Positions 23,608 through 38,489 of a stretch of 64,000 nt of DNA are shown one piece after another. Position 1 is the stretch's first letter, and each line of letters begins with the position of its first letter. The stretch is taken from positions 2,480,001-2,544,000 of the forward strand of contig JAALGY010000032.1 in assembly GCA_032358165.1 (NCBI GenBank), given 5' to 3'. This DNA is from Diplosphaera chodatii. Taxonomy: Eukaryota > Chlorophyta > Trebouxiophyceae > Prasiolales > Stichococcaceae. A model generated the notes under the pieces. That model was not told the DNA's origin. It was given only the letters and a program-made list of their open reading frames with translations, and searched no databases. A program made the position numbers and the translations under genes.

Positions 23608-25044
23608 ATGCTACCACGGAGCGCAAACATGCACGACGAGCTCATGACGGCGAGTACGGGCATGCTTGTCATCATCTTGACGCCTGCCACACACATGTGG
23701 GCAGGCATGGGAGGGGCGCAGGCCTCACAGCCGCCGCGCAAGGTGGTGCTCACCAACGACGATGGCCCAGCATCATCATTCTTTGAGAAGTTTGTGGATC
23801 ATGTCCGGCGGCAGCTGGGGTGAGTACCAATTGCTTCTGTGTGGGCTACAACAGCAAGCAATCGTCACTCCATGTCTGGCACCACTCTCCGTGTACGGGT
23901 TTTGCTGACTGCAGGTGGAATGCAGTAGTGTGTGTGCCAGCTGGCCCTCAGAGCTTCGTGTCGAAGTCCATATCTCGCGGGCCGATCCAGGTGTCAACCC
24001 CTGTTTGTTTTGCATCCTGCCGTGGGGCCTGCGCTGTTGCTATCTGCATTGCGCAGGGTGCATAATGAGCAGGGCCTCAGGCTGGGACACGCTGTGGGCC
24101 ATGACAGCTCTGTGCTGTCAGGTGCACAGGAAAGCAGACGATGATTACCACATAGAGGCATCGCCAGCGTCATGTGTCAACCTGGCGCTCTATGACCTGG
24201 TCCCTGATGCCGACCTGGTGATTGCTGGCCCCAATGTCGGCCACAATGCTGGCAGGTGCCAACAGCTGTGACGCTGGCAGCACCCCGGCGTCTGTCATGA
24301 CGGAGGGCACTCAGATCCCAGGTGTCGCCACTTTCAATCAGCAATGCTCAAGTGCCTCGCTGCAGGGGCTCCGTCCTGTCTTCAGGCACAGTCGGCGCAG
24401 CGATGGAGGCGGCTATTGCTGGGCGGAGAGCCATCGCCATCTCCTTTCCATTCTTTAGCGGCTGGGGCAACTGGACTGAGGACCAGATCCAGGCGGCAGT
24501 GCGTGTGGCCGGGGCAGTCAGCAGCGACCTGTGGCAGCACTGGTGCAGCAACGGCAGCAGTGCGCTGCTGTACAATGTCAATGTGCCAGTCAGCGTCAGC
24601 GAGAGCAGCCACGAGGTGCTGTTCACACATGTGGACACAGCAGCGCAATACGAGGGCTTGTACGGTGCGTGGATTCAGCTGCTGCTGTTGATCACAACCG
24701 TTATAATTTCTGAAGCATGTTTGCAAGGAATTGCAAGTTTCAACTGAAAAGTTGTCCTGCGGGCTGCTTTCGAGTGGGACCTCATTTCGCAATCATGTTG
24801 CGACTGTTGCGGATCGGATGCAGCTCTCAACAGCGACAGCGGCCAGTACGAGTGGAGCCCCAAGGCGCTGCGCGTCTTCCAGATCGAGCACCCGCAGGCA
24901 GGCGGCGATGTCGTGGCAATCAAGAACGGCAATGTATCAGTCACGCCGCTGGACTGCGGCTTCAGTGCCGGTGTCCATGCCCAGGCCCTGCAGGATGATG
25001 TGCCTGATCAGATCAGGGGTGAATTGATTGCCAGTGTCGAATAG
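23608..25044 (+). CDS. SurE-family 5'/3'-nucleotidase (acid phosphatase)
   Basis: Metal-dependent phosphatase hydrolysing nucleoside monophosphates. Exons: 23608-23819, 23915-23990, 24122-24255, 24366-24664, 24824-25044 (sum 942 nt, 313 residues). The catalytic aspartates sit in KVVLTNDDGPAS. DADLVIAGPNVGHNAG and SSGTVGAAMEAAIAGRRAIAIS are the other SurE signature blocks, followed by LLYNVNVP. The first in-frame ATG (23608) is used; later in-frame ATGs include 23695, which would give 284 residues and remove a short hydrophobic leader (LVIILTPATHM). That leader might target the protein to the secretory route, as in some plant and yeast relatives. Convergent with the tRNA dimethylallyltransferase gene, only 127 nt away. 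Confidence 0.9.
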
Positions 25045-25171
25045 TCAACATGTCGGTTGATCCCCATGCAAGATTTGGTGGAGTGAATATCAAGTAGCCT
25101 ATCTGGCGACCAATGGCCTCCCACCTTGACTGAAGGATATCTGGTCCGAAGCTCATTAAGCCACACACTGC

Positions 25172-27303
25172 TCAGACCAGTTGCTGCTGCAGCAGGATGC
25201 GGGTCTGGGCACAGACCCCCTGCAGGATATCTGGATGGCACAGGACCTGCTGCTTCGTCTGGTAGCACCGCATCTCCCTCGCTTCCTCCTTTGTCAGTAG
25301 TCCATGGTCGCCGCTGCCTCCTGCAGAGCAACGCAGGTTTCGTACATGAGTTGCGACCCGCTCATGTGTGCAATTGCGAGTGGCGTCGATCGCCCAGTCT
25401 ACAGCTCTGCATCGCTGGGCTCTCTGTCTAGCCACACACCTGTGTGAGGCTCGTCCTGCAGATGCTGCTGTATTTGCGCAACGATATCTGTGGGCTGCTG
25501 GGTGGCATCAAGCCAGCGAAACAGCTCAAGGCCGCGTGCCCACTTGATCTGACTGTGTGCATACCTCCGTGAAGCTGACTGGACCTCCTCCAACAACTCC
25601 AACTGCATGTCCAATGGCTGCAGTGCATCAGGTCTGCAGGACAGTGAGCACATCTGCAACAGCTGCCATGGTAGGGTGTCCAAGTGCAATCCTCGTACCA
25701 TGCTTTTGGGTGTTAGTAAGGCAGGGTCCGCCTGCCATTTCTGCAAATGCTCCATGCCCTGGCGGTATCCAATGGCTCGTGTGGCGCTGTTTTGATCTGG
25801 CTTGAGGCCGCGCCTGAGCAAGTCAATACATTCCTGTGCAGGCAGGAGAGGGCATTCGATTCAAATTCATCGGTGATGCATGTAGTATGGTGCCACTCTA
25901 GCTGCAAGCGCAGCAGCAGACGTCCGTGGCACCCGGCTCGGCTAATCATGCACTAATGCACCTGCAGCAGACCACCCTGCAGCATCTGCTCGCAGCGCAG
26001 ATCTATGCGGCGGTACAGGCTGATGCGCGGGCGGTCCAGGAAGAAGCAGCGGAAGTCGTACTCGAGCGGCATGCTGGTGTCCAGGTTCAGCTGTGAGCGC
26101 GGCTGGCCTGTGGCCATCACGATCTCGAGCACCCGCAGCATGCGATAGTAGTTGTTTGGGACTGTGCTTAGTCTGCACGCATTCCAGGCGGCACCAATGT
26201 AAGGACGGTGTTGCCCCATGGTTATTTCGGGGCCTGTGATCTGCAATTGAACTGATGAACACAGCTGTGAAAAAGCAGCATTGGCAAATCATTGCAGTCA
26301 CTGACCACAGTGACAGGACGCACTCTGCAGCAGACTCTGGGCCAGTGCCGCAATCAGGGCGACGCCAGCCTGCCACTTCTGCTGCGGCGTCAGCTCGGTG
26401 CCTCCGAGGTCCGCTGCCGCTTGCTCCCAGGCCTGAGGAGGTTCATTCGAGGCGTCATCATCAGCTTTCAACCCGCATGCAGCCATTGCAATGCTGTGCC
26501 CGCTTGTGCAGCCCTTCACCACGGCACTTGCCTGGTCGAGTTTCGCCTTTGCTGCAGCTGCTGATTGATCATTGGAAATGGGTGTGTTGGGTTTCCCATA
26601 GATGTACCACCGCAGGTAGAAGCCAGTGCCCCCCACTAAGACTGGCACTTTGCCCCTCTGCAGCATACGGAACCGTGATGTCAACCTCGATTTGTCACCT
26701 GTTGCTGCATATGTACAGCAAAGATGGGCAAGCAGTCCACCTGCAACACTTCGGCGGTCACTCTGCGGGCTTCGTGGAAGAACACCCCTGCTGAGAAGTC
26801 GTCTGTAGCATCCGCCACATCCAGCAAATGGTGCGGGATGCCCTGCCGCTGACCCTTCATGAGCTGCAGGGCTGACACACAAGCACTGTCCATGTTGGCG
26901 CACTCCATCTGACCAACCTCAACCAACACCTAGACACTGCCATCTGCTTGCGTGTCTTGCGGTAGCAGGCTGTTGTACAACGCCTCCCCCATCAAGGTGG
27001 GGTGTCTACCTTTGCTGAGCCAACGTCCAGGCCGCGGTACACTTGCACAGAGTCAGCGCTGATGATCTCGCCATCAACAGCGCGTGCCAGCTCCAGTGAA
27101 ACCGCGGTCTTGCCGACGGCCGTGGGTCCCGTCAAGATGATGACTTGTGGCTTTGCCGCTCCACTCGACTGGTGCACTGCTGCCTGTTCCGGCGCGGCCA
27201 TGACCGCTGTGGGCTTGCAGGTACGGTGACTGAGCACCGTGCGGCATGCTCCAGAAGCGGATATCCGTGCGGTGAACCGCCCGCAAGCAATCATGGGCTG
27301 CAA
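25172..27303 (-). CDS. tRNA dimethylallyltransferase (MiaA/IPT type)
   Basis: Transfers a dimethylallyl group to A37 of tRNAs. 449 residues, eight exons: 27010-27303, 26741-26863, 26528-26657, 26324-26464, 25962-26161, 25699-25833, 25440-25617, 25172-25320 (sum 1350 nt). The P-loop is [11 protein letters not shown], then [77 protein letters not shown] and [14 protein letters not shown]. Near the end [14 protein letters not shown] is the typical tRNA-contact block. The N-terminal 34 residues ([15 protein letters not shown]...) resemble an organelle transit peptide, with an internal MAAPEQ that could give a cytosolic form. No C-terminal zinc finger, so it is the bacterial/organellar-like class. 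Confidence 0.92.
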
Positions 27304-27925
27304 AGCCGTCCTGCCATTGCTGACGGACAGAGTTTCAGCGCGTCAACCAAATTGCATGGTGCGCGCTACATTGTGCGATGGTGCGGCACCCCAAGTCAAG
27401 CAATACTGGCCGAGTGGGTACCCAGCACTAAGTTTCAGCCTCACAAGTAGGTTGTTGCGCACTGCTCTGGCTCAAACGGCCCTGATCTGCTGGGGTACGG
27501 AATGGACCATCACCAGTCCTGTGCACTTTGGACGATATACGAAGCACAGGAGGCAATGCAACAAGGGGCAAGCTTCTGAATGCGACCCTCTCACTCTCGT
27601 CTTCGAATATAGATCATGAACAATAGACACCGCACGCATCGATGTTGCGCATGTTCAGGAGCGCAGGTGTGCCAGCCCTGTTTAGTACCCTGGCCCAGGG
27701 TGACAAGTTGCACATCGAGCATGCACTTCAGCACCTGCACTTACACTCATGTTTGGTCTGCAACGTTCTGCTCTGTGTTTTGCAGCTCATACTGAGGCCT
27801 TTGCGACAAACAGAGGCCCACCCGTAATTGCCGCACGTCTGTGCACCAAAAGAGCCCGCGTGATAATACCACAAGTCGTGAACAGGTCCTGTTGGCCGTT
27901 TGCCTGCAGCAACGTAGCGACAAGC
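27304..27925. promoter_or_regulatory. Divergent intergenic region, tRNA-IPT / PepD
   Basis: 0.6 kb containing both promoters. A short open frame from 27642 (MLRMFRSAGVPALFS...) could be an upstream leader exon of the dipeptidase; its junction is not established. Confidence 0.4.
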
Positions 27926-30900
27926 ATGTCCACAGCCACGCCTTCACCCGCTTTGCAAGGGCTCGAGCCTGCAGCGCTCTGGAAATATTTTGGCGCACTT
28001 GCAGAAATCCCACGCTCTTCGAAGCACGAGCGAAGGTGAGAGCGACAACATGTCACGCTGTGATAAGCGCTGGCTTGCATTGGCAACTCTTAACCGGTAT
28101 CGCTTGCCGACACTACAGGGTACAGGACTACCTGGAACGTTTTGCAGAGCAACGTGGATACCATGTTGGGCATGACGCTGCGGGTAACATGGTGATCTGT
28201 CGGCCGGGCAGCGGTGGTGGCGAGCATGCGCCTCCTGTCGTCATCCAGGGGCATATTGACATGGTGACAAACATCTGCGTGACTTTTCACGTCACCTCAC
28301 TCCACCAGACCTGCCAGGACCTTGTCACGGCTAGAACTCTGCCGCTGCCTCCTACGGTACGGGAATGTGTGTCTGAAGGACATCAAGTGCAAATGCTCTT
28401 GCCTGATTGCCAGGTGACAGAGAAGAACAGCTCGTCCCAGCACAATTTCCTGGAGGACCCCATCCGCCTGGTGCGGGAGGGCGACTGGCTCAAGGTGGGC
28501 TGCCTGGCTACAAGCCTGCCGACACTGTCTCGCCACATCTTGCGTGGTGGTTATGACCCTCTGCACCAACACTGGACAACTTCGACCCTTCAGTGTCCCT
28601 GACAAAGGCTGATGGCACCACACTGGGGGCCGACAATGGGATCGGAGTGGCCGCAGCGCTTGCCATATTGGACGCACCCAAAGATGCCAAACTGCCACCG
28701 ATCGAGGCACTGTTCACAGTGGTGCGTGCAAGGTCCCCTTGTAGTTGGGTGTATTTGACAGTCGATCTGGCTACGCATAGTTTGGCAGTGCGCTTTTTAT
28801 TGACTTGCAACAGCATCGGAGCAGCAACCATGTCCCTGCTGCCACATATGCAGGAGGAAGAGATTGGGCTGCGCGGCGCCTTCGCATTGGATGCTTCCAT
28901 GCTGACTGGTCGGACCATGTTGAATTTAGACACGGAAGAGGCTGGACAAGTCTACATTGGCTGTGCAGGTCGGTACTTCCCCTTGGACGCACTGGCCTCC
29001 TGGTTGCTGGTGTGAGTGTAGCAACGACTGACTCATGTGGAGGTGTGGGCCTGCCACACGCTGTCACAGATGCATTGCATATTTCGCAGGTGGTGGGGAC
29101 TCGGAGCTACTGCTGCCGGTGAACCACTGCAGCGTCGCCAATGGGAGTCAGCAGCTGCATGTCAGCATCAGCGGACTGAAGGGCGGGCACTCGGGTGACA
29201 GATCACTTGCTGGCTGTATTAACCAGCACGCTGTCTGATTGCCTCGTGCAAGAATAGCCATGTGATACCAAACAGTCCTTCTCAGATGGGTCCCCAACGC
29301 AAATGACACAGGCCTCAACATTGCCGATGGCCGTGGCAATGCCGTGCGGCTGCTGGCAATCACAGTGGCAGCCCTCATGGACTCAGACCCCCAGGCACAG
29401 CTCGTATCATTCAAGGGCGGTGACAAGCGCAACGCGCTGCCGCGAGAGGCGTCTGCCGTACTTGCGGTAGGCTACTGTCGAAAGATTGTGCCCAGCATGC
29501 GAGACCAAAGCTCCATGATGGCCACTGGTGCACCCTCGTGCGGTGCCTCAGAGGCCGACGCTCCCTGTGAGACCCCGCAGGTGCCGCAGGCTGCGGTGCC
29601 GGCCGTGCATGAGGTGGTGGCCCGCCAGCAGGCCGACCTCGTGGCGGAGTACGGCCTGCTGGAGGAGACGCTGTGCCTGCAGTCCAATGTGGGTGGCGCT
29701 GCGGAGGGGCAGGCGCTGGCGCCAGAGTCGGCAGAGAGGCTGCTGACGCTGCTGCTGACCCTGCCGCATGGGTGAGCCGCACATCGAGATGCATGGTGAG
29801 GGTGGTGGCCTGGGGTGCTGACCAGCAGCAGACCTGCTGCTGCGTGGTGCTGTGCAGGGTCGTCAAATACTCTCACGCCGTGGAAGGTGGGTCGAAGTTT
29901 GTTGCACCTCCCAGCAAAATGGTGTACTCGTTTCCACGCCTGACTTGCGTCTGCAGCAGCTGAAGTCGCATCATGAATTCAGCGATGTGTGTCACCTTCG
30001 ACTAGCAGTGACACTAGGCACGGTGTGCAGGTCTGGTTGAAACGTCAAATAACCTGGCCAGTGTGATGCCGCTGGGCGATGGCAACACATATCAAGTTGT
30101 ACAGACAACCCGCAGCAGTATCGGCGCCGCACTGACAACACAGCGCAACCGGATTGCTCGCCTCGGAAGGCTTGCTGGCGCTGAGGTCAATCAAAACGAT
30201 GCGTACCCAGGTGCAGACATCTGAAGCCCCAGTCCTGCTGCACCACTGTGCAGACAGGCCATAAAGTCCAACATAGGTGGGACATGTTGGTGCAGGCTGG
30301 GCTCCAAACCCACAGAGCAAGATCGTGCAGGTACGTTGCATCAGACCAACGCATGTGACCGTCAGCTCAAACATGTCTCGCATCACTACTTGCAGCTGCT
30401 GACCTTCCATATTCCTTTTTTTTTGCAGCTCACCGCAGAGGTATTTGAGGAGTTGAACAACAGCCGTCCAGAGTTGAAAGCCATACATGCAGGCGAGTTT
30501 GGCTGTGGCCCACCGTTCTGATGCTGTGCAACCGAAAGCTGTTGCCCCCTTGTGTCCATGCTTGACAGCCGATACGGCCGGGAGTGCAGGTCTCGAATGC
30601 GGCATCATTGGTGAACGATGCCCTGGCATGGACATGGTCAGGTATTGTCCTCTGTGAGTGCTTTGTGCATGGACACGTGTGCCAGATAGCAGCAAAGATC
30701 TCTGCCCTCGACGAGCTTGCGCAACCTGCGCATGCAGCTTTGGGCCAACCATCACCGGAGCACACTCGCCCGACGAGCAGGTGCGTTTCTTTGACAGCAA
30801 GTCTGCACACTGAGTGCTCTGGAAGTGCATGCTGTTCAAGATTGCAGCTGCTGCTGCAGGTGGAGATTGCAACTGTGGCGCCATTCTTCGAGGCTACACA

Positions 30901-30934
30901 GAGGATACTGCAACGGCTTGCCGACGCCAAGTAA
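27926..30934 (+). CDS. PepD-type aminoacyl-histidine dipeptidase (M20 metallopeptidase)
   Basis: Cleaves Xaa-His and related dipeptides using two zinc ions. 15 exons totalling 1494 nt (497 residues): 27926-28035, 28119-28263, 28414-28494, 28608-28721, 28854-28968, 29090-29194, 29312-29466, 29581-29771, 29858-29886, 30031-30210, 30296-30330, 30429-30492, 30590-30641, 30738-30780, 30860-30934. Landmarks: LWKYFGALAEIPRSSKHE, metal motif VVIQGHIDM, LGADNGIGVAAALAIL, EEEIGLRGAFALDA, ISGLKGGHSG, KRNALPREASAVLAV, AIHAGLECGII and SFGPTITGAHSPDEQ. The intron after AIHAG has a GC donor (30493, 'gcgagt'). The 114-nt intron 29467-29580 has no stop and is a multiple of three, so its retention would insert 38 residues. 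The start at 27926 may not be the first exon. Confidence 0.93.
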
Positions 30935-31091
30935 TGAACCCGAGATCCCAGATGTGTAGCAGACCATGGGTTGGTGCAGTTGTGCATTGAAACCAACGCA
31001 GAACGACAACACGCTCGACCTCAATCCGCTCCCACCCAAGCACCTAACAGGGAATGCAGACACCGAGGCGATTCACTGTACCGCGCAATGA

Positions 31092-33258
<2,167 letters not shown>

Positions 33259-33825
33259 GAAGGCGACCCAGCTGTGCGGCTGCCAGGCGGTGACACGTGC
33301 AGCTCTGCATGTTTTCTCTTCAGTATGTGCACGCAGCTGACCAACGCAGATTCTTATTGCAACCTGATCTACTGCAGCCCATGAAGGAGGTGCCCTGTTG
33401 TCGACTTGGTGGCCACACTGCTAGCATGCACAACGCATGGATGCAGCTGCGGTTCTGATATGTGTCTGGAACCCAGCTGATATTCGAACACGATGGTGAT
33501 CACCGATCAGACTGAAGAAGACAGCATGGGGTGGCCACCGCCGCGACCGCACCGCTCTGAAAGCCAACTGCCGAGGTGGATCCACCTCAGCAATCATCAC
33601 AGATTGAAAAGTATTCCGACGACTACTATCACAAGCCGCTGTGCCCGCACTATATTACGTCGTGCATACCAGCTAGTACAGGATGGAGAAGAGAGGCACG
33701 ATCTGTCGGTGAGGCTGCACGTCCGCTGCCTGGTAGCGCGGCAGTCGGTTAGAGCCACAACCACCTCTGATCCGTGCACCTTCAGCGGGTGAACAGCGTT
33801 GCGGGCATATTGGAAACGCGCAGCC
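33259..33825. promoter_or_regulatory. Divergent intergenic region, TrpRS / MOT2-like
   Basis: 0.57 kb with the promoters of two oppositely read genes. No specific element assigned. Confidence 0.4.
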
Positions 33826-36338
33826 ATGGATCTCGTCTACTGGTTGTTGTTTGGAGGGCTGGCAGCCGCAGCAGCAGGCTTGGAGCTTACCAAGGCTGCT
33901 GACACCACAGTTGTCAAGAACTCTGAGTTCAAACGTTTCCGCAACAACTACCTCCTGGTGTACTCGCTGATGATGGGTGAGTCGATGGCATGATGTGGCG
34001 CTACTGCACGGTGAGCAAGGCACAATGTGTGCCCGGTGCCGTATAGCCCAGTCTTACTGACGGTGCTGCACATGCGTGCAGCGGGAGATTGGCTGCAGGG
34101 CCCATACGTGTATGCGCTGTACCAGCACTACGGCTTCGACCGCGGCGACATTGGCCGACTGTTCATCGCTGGCTTTGGGTCGTCGATGATCTTCGGCACC
34201 ATTGTTGGTTCGCTTGCGGACAAAACGTGCGCATGCTGCATTGTCGCACGGCAGCTGTGGCAACATCTGCGGACTAGCACTCACTGCATAGTGCATTTTG
34301 AATGATGATGCCTTGCAATGAGCCTGTTCCGCATGAGTGCAGGGGCCGGAAGAAGGCTGCACTGACCTATGTTGCCACCTATGTGTTTGGCTGCTTTACC
34401 AAGCACTTCAACAACTTCAACGTCCTGTTCATTGGCCGCATCTTCTGCGGCGTAGCGACTTCGCTGCTGTTTTCTGCTTTTGAGTCCTGGCTCGTTGCTG
34501 AGCACTTCAAGGTGAGCCAAGCCGCAGGCCATGTAGCCTTGATGCCTGCATGCTGACTGTTTCATGGGGTCCTCTGCACAACGCCCCGATGTGAAGACAT
34601 GACGGCAGCGTGCTTAAGCGCAGCATGTGCATGTGCGCAGCGCGGTTACGAGGGCGACTGGCTGGGCAACACCTTTTCGATTGCGGTGTTCCTGGGCAAC
34701 GGTCTGGTAGCCATCCTGGCTGGGCTGCTGGGCCATGGGCTCGTGGAGACTCTGAGTCTTGGCCCCGTGGCGCCGTTCGATGCCGCTGCAGGTAACCGGT
34801 CTGTGCACACCTGCAGCTGACATTCATCATGCTGAGTATGCATGGGAAGCTTCTCAAAAATATCTGTTGGCGCTGCACACCTGGCTGAGACACTGCATCT
34901 CTGCACTCGCTGCAGTGGTACTCCTGATCGGCGGCGCCATTGTCATCAGCAGCTGGAGCGAGAACTTCGGCGACCCCACAGATCACAGCAGCCTGCCAGA
35001 GCAGCTGCGCAAGGCGTCTGCGGCCATCGCAGCGGATCCGAAGATCGCGCTGCTTGGCGCGATGCAGTCCCTGTTCGAGGGCTCCATGTACACCTTCGTG
35101 TTCTTGGTGAGTGTGTTTTTGCAGCATTGAATGCGGGCGTGTTCGTGCACCTCTGGCAGTTCTTCAAAGATTGAAAGTCGCCACAGTCGTGCGATTGCAA
35201 GCACATGGCATCACCATGCTGTGCTGCACTGATGTTGCAGTGGACGCCGGCGCTCAGCCCCAATGGCGAGCACCTGCCGCACGGCATGATTTTCAGCTGC
35301 TTCATGGCCTCCAGCATGGTCGGCTCTGCCCTCGCGGGCCGCGTGCTCGGCAACAGCAGGCATGCACGGCGAAGGCCCTGGTGCATCTTCTTGCGGCTGC
35401 CCCCTGCTGGGACACATACGCCTGCTGTGTCATGTCCATGCCAGAGCGTTCCCGCAACCCCTTTCAGATCTCGAGACTCAGATCGAGGTGCTGTTCCAAC
35501 CACACAACACACTGCTTTGACAACAGGTTGAGACCGGAGAAGTACATGCAGCTGGTGTTTATGGTGTCAGCGGCAGCGCTGTTTGTGCCGGTGCTGTACC
35601 ACCGGACACGCAATGAGGAGACAGACAGCCTCAACAAGAATGCACCAGGTATGACGCTGGCCTCGAGTAACCGTGTCATCACACCTTGTTGCAATGCCTG
35701 CCAGCCATTTGTGCCGTTTCCGGACCACCACTCAACATCTGGCCTTTGTGTTACTCATATCAAGGCCTTGGCTGCTTGCAGGTATCACCACCGACGGCAT
35801 CGTCCAGCTGCTGGCATTCTGCCTCTTCGAGGTGTGCGTCGGCGTATTTTGGCCGTCGATGATGTCCATGCGAGCTCAGTACGTGCCAGAGGAGATGCGG
35901 TCCACCATCATCAACTTGTTCCGGTATGCCTGCATCATACCATGTAGCAGTGTAAGGACTCTTCCACACACGCCTGCTGCTTCATGGCCCTCCCCGCGCA
36001 GGAATGACACCAGGCTGACACCCTTGCACGCGTGTGCAGGGTCCCGCTCAACTTGTTCGTCTGCGTCGTGCTGTACAATGTGAGGGTCGCATGCTTTGTG
36101 CTGATCTGCGATATGTTGCAAGACTCGCATCTATGAATTGCATTTGCTGCAGCCCTGACCCAGATACACCCTGCCCTTGTCCAACCCGCAGGTCAGCAAA
36201 TTTCCGCTGAGCTACATGTTTGGCATGTGTGCACTTTTCCTGGTTGTGTGCGCTGCCTGCCAGCGGCAACTGGAGAAGGTGATCGGCACCAAAGACTACG
36301 AAGCAGTCAAGGTGCAGGCCATAGCTGACACCGCCTGA
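33826..36338 (+). CDS. Molybdate-anion transporter, MOT2/MFSD5 family
   Basis: Major-facilitator carrier of 458 residues with about 12 membrane segments, like Chlamydomonas MOT2 and animal MFSD5. Ten exons: 33826-33976, 34082-34226, 34343-34511, 34641-34791, 34916-35106, 35241-35359, 35527-35648, 35782-35923, 36040-36079, 36192-36338 (sum 1377 nt). Family blocks: NYLLVYSLMMAGDWLQGPYVYALY, GSLADKTGRKKAALTY (the MFS loop D-x-x-G-R-K/R), IGRIFCGVATSLLFSAFESWLVAEH, GMQ-like GAMQSLFEGSMYTFVF, LLAFCLFEVCVGVFWPSMM and NLFRVPLNLFVCVVLYN. The intron after VLGNS starts with GC (35360-35361). The MFSD5-type motif ESWLVAEH argues against a sugar porter. Substrate molybdate follows from the family and is not shown here. 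Confidence 0.92.
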
Positions 36339-36742
36339 GGGGCGCCTAGAGCGCAGATGATCATATGCTGGCATCGGCCCATGACCACTGACGCTGCTGT
36401 TGGGGTATTGCACTCGGTTGCTGCGAGGCGTTGAGAGAGGACTCTTGGCCGCATGCTCAGCGCAAAAGCTGGTACAGCAGTGAAATTGACAGTGACATGC
36501 GCTGCTGAGCGCTGCCGTATTTCCTGCAGAGGGAATGAGGGCACCTGTCAACATGAAACCAGCATCAGACAGATGGGAACCCCGCCAGCAACTTTGTCGG
36601 AGCTTGGCTGTTGGAATCTTGCGTTTAGGCCTTGGTTGTCGGCCAACAGCTATCGGGGAAATGTCTGAAGCAGTTGTGCAACGACAATGAATCTTAAAGG
36701 GCACCAACTGCACTTCGTTGCAGCAGGGCCATTGGATGCCGA
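36339..36742. other. Convergent intergenic region
   Basis: 0.4 kb of 3' flanks between MOT2-like and metallophosphatase genes. Nothing else seen. Confidence 0.4.
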
Positions 36743-38489
36743 TCACATTTGCACCCAACTCCTTGATCTCACATCATACAGTTCTCTTTGCATCGTTTCG
36801 CTACACTCCTGGGTCCGGACCAACGGGGTTGTGGAGATGATACGGCAGGCGTCATCGTTGACGGCGACCCACAAGTCTGCTGCCGCCACTGCCTGCCCAT
36901 GCTGCAGTTCCAGGAGCACAAAGTGGCGTGCTACCCCGCCCTGCGACTCCAGCTGCACCACCACACACTTGGTGGGGTCAAGCGACCTCTGGAATGCGCA
37001 GATCTACATCGCCTGGGTGAATAGCTTAGTACGTACGTATCAGTGCAAACATAAGTTTCTGCAGGCTACAAGGCAGAAGCTCGTTCCGTCGCCCTTGCCT
37101 CACCTTGTGTCGAGGAACCACCGCGGCGTTCAGGTGCAGGACGCCGTCGGAGGTGACGGTCACGCGGTTGCGCAACGCGCCATCGCTTTGGCATCTATTG
37201 TGCATGTGACCAAACACGCACACGGCCACAGAAGGTCTCTGCTCTGCCGCCGCATCAAGCGCAAGACTGAGATCTGGATCACCGTGGTCGCCTGCACGGT
37301 TGGATGTTGACAAACGGTCAGCCCAATCACTTGGTCAGATGTCACAACCCACATCGCTGAGAAGCCCCACTCCCACTGTTGTTCAGGAGCTATCGCAACC
37401 ACACCTGCTTTGACTCTCCAGTCCACACCGCAGATGTCAGTCCTACTCCTTCCCAGGTTGGTGCGGCCGTTGTGAGCCATGACCACTACTGCATGGTCCA
37501 GCGGCTGTGCACCAATTGTCTCTGCCACCTTCTGCCCTGACGCCTCTGCAGAGCTGACATCATAGAGTTCCCGGTAGAAGCGTGCCACATCCTTCCAGGA
37601 GTCGCCACCCTGACGAGGCAGGACCCCTCGTGATTCGGTGCCCATCGTGTGCCTGATGACCATGACATTCCACAGAGAATGAAGCAACGCTCTGATGAAT
37701 GTCAGCTTGGGGATGTCCGCACCTTTGAGAATGGCCGGGCGCCCACGATGCTGAGCTGATGCTGCGGCAGCTGCATTGCCGAGTAGCCAACGTGCGCTGC
37801 GCCAAGGTCCGTGAGCTGCTGCCGCAGCACCGGCGTAACACAGGAGGCGCCCATGGCAGACGCTGCTGTTGGGTATAGCCTGCGGAAGTTGCTGCGGCCG
37901 CGCTCTGTGAGGCTGTGCCTGTCAGTCGGGAGCAGTGCTGTGATTGAGCAGTGGATGCAGACCGCCGCAAGCCATATCGAACTGTCAGCATCATGTGACC
38001 TTATTTATCCCTCACCATGCGTCATGGTTGCCCAGCAGAACGGCGGCCCGGCCTGCATGCCGGTGTGCAAAGGCCGCCACACGTCCCACTAGCTCAGCAT
38101 TCTCCTCGCCAAAGTCACCCACAAACAATGTGGCATCCGGCTGTAAGAACTCGACGGCGATTTCGTCGCCATTGTCCCAGTCGCCGTGCACGTCGCCGAC
38201 CACCAAGATTCGGACCCGGCCTGCGGGAAGTGCAGTGGAGTGGTGTCAATGTGCCAAGCGAACGGCAGCATGCGGCAGAAAAGCAGGCTATAGTCTCAGA
38301 AGCACCTGCAGCTTTGTCTACTGCCATGCCATCAGCCAACATGGCTGCGGCACGCTGGCGTAGTTGTGCGTCGCGGTTGCAGCATGTCTTCACGAGGCAA
38401 GGTGACCCCTTCAATGCTTGTGTCCAGTTCACATTTGGCTTGGCTAACGACAAGGCATGCAGCGAAGCAGCCGCGCGTGTTGTGAACAT
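36743..38489 (-). CDS. Calcineurin-like metallophosphatase, cyanobacterial/plastid type (TIGR04168-like)
   Basis: Metallophosphoesterase of 407 residues in six exons: 38306-38489, 38016-38220, 37723-37918, 37405-37609, 37104-37291, 36743-36988 (sum 1224 nt). Metal-site motifs in order: ILVVGDVHGDWD (D-x-H), ATLFVGDFGEEN (G-D), VLLGNHDAW (G-N-H-D), then VVVMAHNG, ICGVDWRVKAGDHGDPDL and CVFGHMHNR (G-H-x-H). The set and spacing match the TIGR04168 family known from cyanobacteria and plastid-bearing eukaryotes. The first 61 residues (MFTTRAAASLHALSLAK...) look like a transit peptide. The C terminus ARHFVLLELQHG agrees with the family's last strand. The substrate is unknown. Confidence 0.88.
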
